From Mesostigma viride (taxonomy: Eukaryota; Streptophyta; Mesostigmatophyceae; Mesostigmatales; Mesostigmataceae), in the NCBI GenBank assembly GCA_009746045.1, contig RPFO01000701.1:1-64000 (forward strand): 64,000 bases of DNA. The letters run 5' to 3'. Numbering within the stretch: the first letter of the stretch is position 1; each line of letters begins with the position of its first letter. The notes beneath the pieces are model-generated. The model ran no database searches. It worked only from the letters and a program-made list of their open reading frames with translations, and had not been told where the DNA came from. Both the position numbers and the translations under genes were made by a program. Positions 53,899-64,000 of the stretch are shown here, one piece after another.

Positions 53899-56061
53899 GC
53901 CCGGGGTGCCCCTGATTGCTGTCTGGCCCCTAATTATGTGGATGTCGGGCTGGCTGCCTGCCCGTCTGTTTCCCGCCTCCCCCAACCCCATGCCCCAAGG
54001 CTCGTAGCTCAAGCCTCATGGCTCATGCCCAATGTCCCCTGCCCCTTGTCCCTTGCCTGCCAGCCTACCTGTGCTCCATACCCTTGCAGCCTCCCCTGCG
54101 TGGCCTGGCCTGGCCTGGCCTGCCCTGCCCTCTCTGCCCTCCCGCCCGCCCATGCGGTCCGATGCCATGGATGGAAAATGAGAAGAAAATAATATGGCCC
54201 CGCTGGCACCACAAATCACCTGGTTGGTCAACCAAGGGGATAGCCTGCACCATGAGACAGAAACACAGCAGACCCAGCAAAGCAAGATTCAGGTTGTAAG
54301 CCAGTGGAGATTACTTTTGACTTGCTTGATGAAGAAATATAAAACACCTTCTACTGTCACACCTTCTATGTTCAAATGGTTGATTGATCACCTTATACAC
54401 CACGTAAACATGTTACCAGACGCGCTCTTCATCCCAGTGAAAATCCACGTGCGAAGCAAGGCAGATTATCTTACGCAGAAAGCACCATGAATGTCAGCCA
54501 GTACAGCAGTAAATGACGCCCTAAACTCGTGACCAGACAAGCATCCAGAGGAGCTTTCCATGACCACTATATTCCGGAGAATAGCATCACAGATCCTCTG
54601 GCAACGGACGCTCACACAGGAAATGCGAAGGACGATGAAGATGGCGTCCTGTACAGATAAGAAATTATAACGCAGCCGCCTGCTACGCTATGTCTTGCTA
54701 CGCTAGGCGAATTCGGCGACATGGAAAGAACGCAACCGTGGAAACGCATCAGAAAGAGAGCAGGCACTAGCCCGGTCATCAAAACAAACGACTCACCATC
54801 GGCATCGCCAGCGTACGTCCCATGGCAACAAATCCAGCGTTCATTCCAATATTGTGTGACGACAACAGAAACTCGTCGGCCACACCCCACGCCTTCAACG
54901 AACAGCAAACTGATTTCACTAGGCACCCAAGACGTCAAGCAAAGAAGCACGATAGTATAATACCTAAATCTACAACGACATTCCATTTCCAGGTCGCTAG
55001 CTATCGCAGCAGGCCATAGCGCCCCGAACCTCTCCCACGCGCGAGACTGCCCATCGACGGCCAGCCAGATCAGAAACAATTCAAAGGTACGCATCGAAAT
55101 GGAACATTGAACGCTTTAAAAGCAATGCCCACGCATTGTCCATCGCCAATTTTCCAGGCAGCGTTGACCGCCATCCCCAGCCAGCAGGAAATTAAATTAA
55201 GTGCTGTCGCAGCATGTCGCCCCCTCTCCCCCTCGCAGTCCTGGTTTATGCACGTTCGATTGCTTGGGCGCGTCCAGGCGGTCCAGCACCGCGTACTACC
55301 CACTTGAAAATCCTCCCAAGTCAATTTTTCCCTGCTTGGTAAGTACGGAATGTGGCAGAAATTCGTCCAGCAAGCATCATACTACTCTCCACTCCTCCAA
55401 CTAAAAATTTCCGTATAATTTTAGAATAAATATCAGTCACATCATGTTCAGACTATAACTTCGGTCTGAATCGAAAAGTGATGCGGAACAACTCAGTGAA
55501 ACGGTTTCTGAACGAAATGCGGACAACAAAACGGCCGTAACGCCCAAATTTTCACGGTTTCGAAACATTTTTTTCACGGTTTCTAGACGATTTCTGAACG
55601 CTCCGTTGACCTGACGCACTGAACGCTACGGCCAAAAAGAACGGCGCGCTCTCGGCCTAGCGATGGGCCCAGTAGCCGCAGTTGATCGCCGCAAGGCATG
55701 GGATGTTTCGTTAGAGATGCAACGCGACACAGAGTTTGACGCCCGCGAAGAAGTCGACATCGTGCCGGGTTCCGTATTTATATCTGGCCGCGGTCATTGG
55801 CTGGCCTCCCACCTGCCCGCAAAAGTGCTGAACCGGATCTGGACGTAACTGCCGTTTCAGAGCCCGTTCAGAACGTGTGAGACTCGATCTGCCTAGTTTG
55901 CCACTTTTCGGGCAACTGCTCCGATTGGGCGCCACCGCGGATCTCCGAATCGCCCTGACTATCGGCCGCCCTGCGCTCGCGGTTTTCGTACGGGCCACTT
56001 GTCGGGCCTCACGGTTCGCCAAACTTTTGCGTTGGGGTTAATCGTAGTCACTAGAAGGGGA
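53899..56061 (+). repeat. Full-length modules C and D4
   Basis: Module C continues past the fusion point (55015: ATAGCGCCCCGAACCTCTCC) into the longer form with TTTAAAAGC (55118-55126). Module D then follows to TAATCGTAGTCACTAG (56039-56054). This marks the original order of modules, against the shortened form in the neighbouring units. Confidence 0.75.
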
Positions 56062-56654
56062 CTAGTGGGGGGGCCAAGGCCCCCCACTTATTCGGACGCA
56101 CTACGCCACCAGGGGCCCTGAGGCCCCCGCCGAAAGCTTCGACCCGCCGGGTTGAGCCCGCCGACCGGCCCGGCCTACTACGCCAGGGGGCGAACGCTCG
56201 GCGGCCTTCCTTTGGGGGCTTCCCATCGCGCGCGCTCGCGCCGGCCCGCCGCACCGTCGATCCCACGCTCCGTCCCTCACGGGCACGTCCAGCACGCGTC
56301 GTACTACTAGTACATCAACCCTGTCCGAATAGTACCGTAGATTGTGAGACGTCGCCGTTCATTGCATGCAAGTATTTCCTTACTCATTACTTCCTAGCAA
56401 CTGAAGCTCACAATGCAGCTATGCCATGCAGGACACAATGTGGGTACCGCTTTTTGCAAGCGGCAGCCATAACGACCAAACACTTCCATGCAAACTCCCA
56501 TGTTCATCGTTCATTAATATTCATCAAGTGGCAATCCTTTGTAAACGCATGCACCATCGGTCATGCCCACTATGACTACATGCAGACAATGTTTTGTACA
56601 TGACTCGACAGTGCCCTTGTGCGCGACCATGGGGCGCGTCAGGCCAGCCCTATC
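56062..56654 (+). repeat. G-hairpin module A5 and minisatellite leader
   Basis: It repeats 48998-49599 nearly exactly, so the A-B-C stretch from 48998 to 51351 has been duplicated as a large block. Confidence 0.8.
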
Positions 56655-58412
56655 CAGTCGTGGGTGTGGTGGGGAGCTGCCATGCATGCGTGGGTTTAGG
56701 GGGGGGCTGGCATGCGTGCGTGGGTTCGTGGGGTGGGCTGCCATGCGTGCGTGGGTGTGGGGGGTGGCTGGCATGCGTATGTGGGTGTGGGGGGTGGCTG
56801 GCATGCACATGCATGTGGGGGGTGGCTGGCATCCATGCGTGCATGTGGGGGGTGGCTGGCATGCATGCGTGGGTTCGTGGGGTGGCTGGCATGCGTGCGT
56901 GGGTGTGGGGGTGGCTGGCATGCGTGCCTGGGTTCGTGGGGTGGCTGCCATGCGTGCGTGGGTGTGGGGGGTGGCTGGCATGCACGTGCATGTGGGGGGT
57001 GGCTGGCATCCATGCGCGCATGTGGGGGGTGGCTGGCATGCATGCGTGGGCTCGTGGGGTGGCTGGCATGCGTGCCTGGGTGTGGGGGTGGCTGGCATGC
57101 ATGCATGGGTTTGTGGGGTGGCTGGCATGCATGCGTGGGTTTGTGGGGGAGCTGCCATGCACGCATGTGGGGCGGGGCGGGCTGGCATGCGTGCATGGGT
57201 GGGGGGGGGGACGGCATGCGTACCTTGGTGACGGGGGTGGCTGGCATGCATAAGTGGGTTTGTGGGGGGGCTGCCATGCATGCGTGCATGTGGGGGGGGG
57301 CTGGCACGCGTGTGTGGGTTTGGGGGGGGCTGGCATGCATGCGTGGGTGTGTGGGGGGCTGACATGCGTGCGTAGGTGTGGGGGTGGCTGGCATGCGTGC
57401 GTGGGTTTGGTGCGGGGCTGGCATGCATGCGTGGGTTTGTGGGGGGCTGGCATTCGTGCGTGGGTGTGGGGGTGGCTGGCATGCGTGCACAGGTTTGTGG
57501 GGTGGCTGGCATGCATGCGTGGGTTTGTGGGGGGGCTGCCATGCATGCGTGGGTGTGGGGGCGAGCTGCCATGCACGCATGTGGGGCGGGGCGGGCTGGC
57601 ATGCGTGCATGGGTGTGGGGGGGGACGGCATGCGTACCTTGGTGACGGGGGTGGCTGGCATGCATAAGTGGGTTTGTGGGGGGGCTGCCATGCATGCGTG
57701 CATGTGGGGGGGGCTGGCACGCGTGTGTGGGTTTGGGGGGGGGCTGGCATGCATGCGTGGGTGTGTGGGGGGGCTGACATGCGTGCGTGGGTGTGGGGGT
57801 GGCTGGCATGCGTGCGTGGGTTTGGGGCGGGGCTGGCATGCATGCGTGGGTTTGTGGGGGGCTGGCATCCGTGCGTGGGTGTGGGGGTTGCTGGCATGCG
57901 TGCGTGGGTGTGGGGGTGGCTGGCATGCGTGCCTGGGTTTGGGGGTGGGCTGCCATGCGTGCGTGGGTTTAGGGGGGGGCTGGCATGCGTGCCTGGGTTC
58001 GTGGGGTGGGCTGCCATGCGTGCGTGGGTGTGGGGGGTGGCTGCCATGCGTGCGTGGGTGTGGGGGGTGGCTGGCATCCACGTGCATGTGGGGGGTGGCT
58101 GGCATCCATGCGTGCATGTGGGGGGTGGCTGGCATGCATGCGTGGGCTCGTGGGGTGGCTGGCATGCGTGCGTGGGTGTGGGGGTGGCTGGCATGCGTGC
58201 ATGGGTTTGTGGGGTGGCTGGCATGCATGCGTGGGTGTGGGGGGGGCTGCCATGCGTGCGCGGGTGTGGGGGTGGCTTGCATGCGTGCGTGGGTTTAGGG
58301 GGTGGCTGGCATGCGTGCCTAGCTTTGTGGGGTGGCTGCCATGCGTGCGTGGGTGCCACGGGTGGCTGGCATTCGCACGTTGGTGAGCGGGGTGGCTGGC
58401 ATGCATAAGTGG
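56655..58412 (+). repeat. G-rich minisatellite array B5
   Basis: About 58 units, very similar in variant order to 49600-51350, with a few G-run and unit-length changes. The array ends in the TGGCATGCATAAGTGGG unit. Confidence 0.93.
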
Positions 58413-60962
58413 GCCCGGGGTGCCCCTGATTGCTGTCTGGCCCCTAATTATGTGGATGTCGGGCTGGCTGCCTGCCCGTCTGTTTCCCGCCTCCCCCAAC
58501 CCCATGCCCCAAGGCTCGTAGCTCAAGCCTCATGGCTCATGCCCAATGTCCCCTGCCCCTTGTCCCTTGCCTGCCAGCCTACCTGTGCTCCATACCCTTG
58601 CAGCCTCCCCTGCGTGGCCTGGCCTGGCCTGGCCTGCCCTGCCCTCTCTGCCCTCCCGCCCGCCCATGCGGTCCGATGCCATGGATGGAAAATGAGAAGA
58701 AAATAATATGGCCCCGCTGGCACCACAAATCACCTGGTTGGTCAACCAAGGGGATAGCCTGCACCATGAGACAGAAACACAGCAGACCCAGCAAAGCAAG
58801 ATTCAGGTTGTAAGCCAGTGGAGATTACTTTTGACTTGCTTGATGAAGAAATATAAAACACCTTCTACTGTCACACCTTCTATGTTCAAATGGTTGATTG
58901 ATCACCTTATACACCACGTAAACATGTTACCAGACGCGCTCTTCATCCCAGTGAAAATCCACGTGCGAAGCAAGGCAGATTATCTTACGCAGAAAGCACC
59001 ATGAATGTCAGCCAGTACAGCAGTAAATGACGCCCTAAACTCGTGACCAGACAAGCATCCAGAGGAGCTTTCCATGACCACTATATTCCGGAGAATAGCA
59101 TCACAGATCCTCTGGCAACGGACGCTCACACAGGAAATGCGAAGGACGATGAAGATGGCGTCCTGTACAGATAAGAAATTATAACGCAGCCGCCTGCTAC
59201 GCTATGTCTTGCTACGCTAGGCGAATTCGGCGACATGGAAAGAACGCAACCGTGGAAACGCATCAGAAAGAGAGTAGGCACTAGCCCGGTCATCAAAACA
59301 AACGACTCACCATCGGCATCGCCAGCGTACGTCCCATGGCAACAAATCCAGCGTTCATTCCAATATTGTGTGACGACAACAGAAACTCGTCGGCCACACC
59401 CCACGCCTTCAACGAACAGCAAACTGATTTCACTAGGCACCCAAGACGTCAAGCAAAGAAGCACGATAGTATAATACCTAAATCTACAACGACATTCCAT
59501 TTCCAGGTCGCTAGCTATCGCAGCAGGCCACGTGCATGTGGGGGGTGGCTGGCATCCATGCGCGCATGTGGGGGGTGGCTGGCATGCATGCGTGGGCTCG
59601 TGGGGTGGCTGGCATGCGTGCCTGGGTGTGGGGGTGGCTGGCATGCATGCATGGGTTTGTGGGGTGGCTGGCATGCATGCGTGGGTTTGTGGGGGAGCTG
59701 CCATGCACGCATGTGGGGCGGGGCGGGCTGGCATGCGTGCATGGGTGGGGGGGGGGACGGCATGCGTACCTTGGTGACGGGGGTGGCTGGCATGCATAAG
59801 TGGGTTTGTGGGGGGGCTTCCATGCATGCGTGCATGTGGGGGGGGCTGGCACGCGTGTGTGGGTTTGGGGGGGGGCTGGCATGCATGCGTGGGTGTGTGG
59901 GGGGGCTGACATGCGTGCGTAGGTGTGGGGGTGGCTGGCATGCGTGCGTGGGTTTGGTGCGGGGCTGGCATGCATGCGTGGGTTTGTGGGGGGGCTGGCA
60001 TTCGTGCGTGGGTGTGGGGGTGGCTGGCATGCGTGCACAGGTTTGTGGGGTGGCTGGCATGCATGCGTGGGTTTGTGGGGGGGCTGCCATGCATGCGTGG
60101 GTGTGGGGGCGAGCTGCCATGCACGCATGTGGGGCGGGGCGGGCTGGCATGCGTGCATGGGTGTGGGGGGGGGACGGCATGCGTACCTTGGTGACGGGGG
60201 TGGCTGGCATGCATAAGTGGGTTTGTGGGGGGGCTGCCATGCATGCGTGCATGTGGGGGGGGGCTGGCACGCGTGTGTGGGTTTGGGGGGGGCTGGCATG
60301 CATGCGTGGGTGTGTGGGGGGGCTGACATGCGTGCGTGGGTGTGGGGGTGGCTGGCATGCGTGCGTGGGTTTGGGGCGGGGCTGGCATGCATGCGTGGGT
60401 TTGTGGGGGGGCTGGCATCCGTGCGTGGGTGTGGGGGTTGCTGGCATGCGTGCGTGGGTGTGGGGGTGGCTGGCATGCGTGCCTGGGTTTGGGGGTGGGC
60501 TGCCATGCGTGCGTGGGTTTAGGGGGGGGCTGGCATGCGTGCCTGGGTTCGTGGGGTGGGCTGCCATGCGTGCGTGGGTGTGGGGGGTGGCTGCCATGCG
60601 TGCGTGGGTGTGGGGGGTGGCTGGCATCCACGTGCATGTGGGGGGTGGCTGGCATCCATGCGTGCATGTGGGGGGTGGCTGGCATGCATGCGTGGGCTCG
60701 TGGGGTGGCTGGCATGCGTGCGTGGGTGTGGGGGTGGCTGGCATGCGTGCATGGGTTTGTGGGGTGGCTGGCATGCATGCGTGGGTGTGGGGGGGGCTGC
60801 CATGCGTGCGCGGGTGTGGGGGTGGCTTGCATGCGTGCGTGGGTTTAGGGGGTGGCTGGCATGCGTGCCTAGCTTTGTGGGGTGGCTGCCATGCGTGCGT
60901 GGGTGCCACGGGTGGCTGGCATTCGCACGTTGGTGAGCGGGGTGGCTGGCATGCATAAGTGG
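58413..60962 (+). repeat. Higher-order repeat unit 2 (2550 bp)
   Basis: 1117 bases of module C (58413-59529) are fused to 1433 bases of minisatellite. It is nearly identical to the next unit. Both share GAGTAGGCACT (59272) where earlier units read GAGCAGGCACT, showing they are each other's closest copies. Confidence 0.93.
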
Positions 60963-63512
60963 GCCCGGGGTGCCCCTGATTGCTGTCTGGCCCCTAATTA
61001 TGTGGATGTCGGGCTGGCTGCCTGCCCGTCTGTTTCCCGCCTCCCCCAACCCCATGCCCCAAGGCTCGTAGCTCAAGCCTCATGGCTCATGCCCAATGTC
61101 CCCTGCCCCTTGTCCCTTGCCTGCCAGCCTACCTGTGCTCCATACCCTTGCAGCCTCCCCTGCGTGGCCTGGCCTGGCCTGGCCTGCCCTGCCCTCTCTG
61201 CCCTCCCGCCCGCCCATGCGGTCCGATGCCATGGATGGAAAATGAGAAGAAAATAATATGGCCCCGCTGGCACCACAAATCACCTGGTTGGTCAACCAAG
61301 GGGATAGCCTGCACCATGAGACAGAAACACAGCAGACCCAGCAAAGCAAGATTCAGGTTGTAAGCCAGTGGAGATTACTTTTGACTTGCTTGATGAAGAA
61401 ATATAAAACACCTTCTACTGTCACACCTTCTATGTTCAAATGGTTGATTGATCACCTTATACACCACGTAAACATGTTACCAGACGCGCTCTTCATCCCA
61501 GTGAAAATCCACGTGCGAAGCAAGGCAGATTATCTTACGCAGAAAGCACCATGAATGTCAGCCAGTACAGCAGTAAATGACGCCCTAAACTCGTGACCAG
61601 ACAAGCATCCAGAGGAGCTTTCCATGACCACTATATTCCGGAGAATAGCATCACAGATCCTCTGGCAACGGACGCTCACACAGGAAATGCGAAGGACGAT
61701 GAAGATGGCGTCCTGTACAGATAAGAAATTATAACGCAGCCGCCTGCTACGCTATGTCTTGCTACGCTAGGCGAATTCGGCGACATGGAAAGAACGCAAC
61801 CGTGGAAACGCATCAGAAAGAGAGTAGGCACTAGCCCGGTCATCAAAACAAACGACTCACCATCGGCATCGCCAGCGTACGTCCCATGGCAACAAATCCA
61901 GCGTTCATTCCAATATTGTGTGACGACAACAGAAACTCGTCGGCCACACCCCACGCCTTCAACGAACAGCAAACTGATTTCACTAGGCACCCAAGACGTC
62001 AAGCAAAGAAGCACGATAGTATAATACCTAAATCTACAACGACATTCCATTTCCAGGTCGCTAGCTATCGCAGCAGGCCACGTGCATGTGGGGGGTGGCT
62101 GGCATCCATGCGCGCATGTGGGGGGTGGCTGGCATGCATGCGTGGGCTCGTGGGGTGGCTGGCATGCGTGCCTGGGTGTGGGGGTGGCTGGCATGCATGC
62201 ATGGGTTTGTGGGGTGGCTGGCATGCATGCGTGGGTTTGTGGGGGAGCTGCCATGCACGCATGTGGGGCGGGGCGGGCTGGCATGCGTGCATGGGTGGGG
62301 GGGGGGACGGCATGCGTACCTTGGTGACGGGGGTGGCTGGCATGCATAAGTGGGTTTGTGGGGGGGCTTCCATGCATGCGTGCATGTGGGGGGGGCTGGC
62401 ACGCGTGTGTGGGTTTGGGGGGGGGCTGGCATGCATGCGTGGGTGTGTGGGGGGGCTGACATGCGTGCGTAGGTGTGGGGGTGGCTGGCATGCGTGCGTG
62501 GGTTTGGTGCGGGGCTGGCATGCATGCGTGGGTTTGTGGGGGGGCTGGCATTCGTGCGTGGGTGTGGGGGTGGCTGGCATGCGTGCACAGGTTTGTGGGG
62601 TGGCTGGCATGCATGCGTGGGTTTGTGGGGGGGCTGCCATGCATGCGTGGGTGTGGGGGCGAGCTGCCATGCACGCATGTGGGGCGGGGCGGGCTGGCAT
62701 GCGTGCATGGGTGTGGGGGGGGGACGGCATGCGTACCTTGGTGACGGGGGTGGCTGGCATGCATAAGTGGGTTTGTGGGGGGGCTGCCATGCATGCGTGC
62801 ATGTGGGGGGGGGCTGGCACGCGTGTGTGGGTTTGGGGGGGGCTGGCATGCATGCGTGGGTGTGTGGGGGGGCTGACATGCGTGCGTGGGTGTGGGGGTG
62901 GCTGGCATGCGTGCGTGGGTTTGGGGCGGGGCTGGCATGCATGCGTGGGTTTGTGGGGGGGCTGGCATCCGTGCGTGGGTGTGGGGGTTGCTGGCATGCG
63001 TGCGTGGGTGTGGGGGTGGCTGGCATGCGTGCCTGGGTTTGGGGGTGGGCTGCCATGCGTGCGTGGGTTTAGGGGGGGGCTGGCATGCGTGCCTGGGTTC
63101 GTGGGGTGGGCTGCCATGCGTGCGTGGGTGTGGGGGGTGGCTGCCATGCGTGCGTGGGTGTGGGGGGTGGCTGGCATCCACGTGCATGTGGGGGGTGGCT
63201 GGCATCCATGCGTGCATGTGGGGGGTGGCTGGCATGCATGCGTGGGCTCGTGGGGTGGCTGGCATGCGTGCGTGGGTGTGGGGGTGGCTGGCATGCGTGC
63301 ATGGGTTTGTGGGGTGGCTGGCATGCATGCGTGGGTGTGGGGGGGGCTGCCATGCGTGCGCGGGTGTGGGGGTGGCTTGCATGCGTGCGTGGGTTTAGGG
63401 GGTGGCTGGCATGCGTGCCTAGCTTTGTGGGGTGGCTGCCATGCGTGCGTGGGTGCCACGGGTGGCTGGCATTCGCACGTTGGTGAGCGGGGTGGCTGGC
63501 ATGCATAAGTGG
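60963..63512 (+). repeat. Higher-order repeat unit 3 (2550 bp)
   Basis: A tandem copy of the previous unit with exactly the same length and the same C/minisatellite joint (62080). Confidence 0.93.
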
Positions 63513-64000
63513 GCCCGGGGTGCCCCTGATTGCTGTCTGGCCCCTAATTATGTGGATGTCGGGCTGGCTGCCTGCCCGTCTGTTTCCCGCCTCCCCCAAC
63601 CCCATGCCCCAAGGCTCGTAGCTCAAGCCTCATGGCTCATGCCCAATGTCCCCTGCCCCTTGTCCCTTGCCTGCCAGCCTACCTGTGCTCCATACCCTTG
63701 CAGCCTCCCCTGCGTGGCCTGGCCTGGCCTGGCCTGCCCTGCCCTCTCTGCCCTCCCGCCCGCCCATGCGGTCCGATGCCATGGATGGAAAATGAGAAGA
63801 AAATAATATGGCCCCGCTGGCACCACAAATCACCTGGTTGGTCAACCAAGGGGATAGCCTGCACCATGAGACAGAAACACAGCAGACCCAGCAAAGCAAG
63901 ATTCAGGTTGTAAGCCAGTGGAGATTACTTTTGACTTGCTTGATGAAGAAATATAAAACACCTTCTACTGTCACACCTTCTATGTTCAAATGGTTGATTG
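63513..64000 (+). repeat. Higher-order repeat unit 4, cut by the window edge
   Basis: The first 488 bases of another module C, including the start of the small frame at 63808. The tandem array clearly continues beyond the window. Confidence 0.92.

Noticed and set aside
22731-63508. Very long open frames (up to about 600 codons) rich in His/Pro/Thr or Gly/Trp/Cys
   Set aside because: They are periodic readings of the 30-bp minisatellite (a unit divisible by three keeps all frames open), with no promoter or start context.

Overview
This looks like eukaryotic nuclear DNA. TATA boxes lie about 70-135 bases upstream of start codons, there are GT-AG introns, a Copia-type LTR retrotransposon is present, and the right two thirds are repeats. 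No rRNA, tRNA, bacterial operon or CRISPR signal was seen. The species cannot be named from sequence alone; an alga, a plant-lineage organism or a comparable protist fits best.

Region 1 (1-22749) is gene-dense and carries compact, mostly unfamiliar genes: a partial minus-strand gene (1-686), a 293-aa coiled-coil protein (1311-2192), a 325-aa protein with three four-cysteine modules (2577-3554) and two tandem small membrane proteins (3610-3798, 3842-4045). From 4182 the sequence becomes one arm of a giant palindrome with no spacer, centred between 10740 and 10741. Each arm is about 6.56 kb. It carries a chromodomain-like protein, a 239-aa protein with an F-box-like start, a 421-aa Cys-rich/RING-like protein and a 352-aa RING plus TRAF-type zinc-finger protein with one intron. 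Several of these genes share a promoter style: GGTATAAA roughly 80-90 bases before the ATG, with clustered CCCGTGG/CCACGGG and TAACCG motifs upstream. The arms are almost identical. They differ by a one-base homopolymer change and by a young 5.44-kb non-autonomous Copia-type element (16614-22057, 5-bp target duplication) that splits the right-arm chromodomain gene. The right arm ends abruptly at 22749 against a host dispersed repeat. The picture suggests the terminus of a linear (virus-like or selfish) DNA that was joined head-to-head and is now chromosomal, but no viral hallmark gene is visible, so this is inference.

Region 2 (22750-64000) is a mosaic of repeat modules that recur in a fixed order. 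They are a G-hairpin module (A or F), a G-rich minisatellite of about 30 bp (B), a 1.1-1.6-kb module with a conserved small open frame (C), a module ending in AATCGTAGT-ACTAG (D), and a 738-bp satellite (E). A 2550-bp higher-order unit (C+B) fills most of 51351-64000. One E array is interrupted at 34237-39946 by a candidate mobile segment. It carries an intron-containing RPA1-like single-strand DNA-binding protein gene (35001-36489), which recalls RPA genes carried by plant Helitrons.

Functionally, region 1 combines ubiquitin-type (RING, TRAF zinc finger, F-box-like), chromatin (chromodomain-like) and zinc-binding proteins under a shared promoter architecture. That suggests a co-regulated set acting on host nuclear or ubiquitin pathways. 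Long open frames inside the minisatellites and satellites were not treated as genes.
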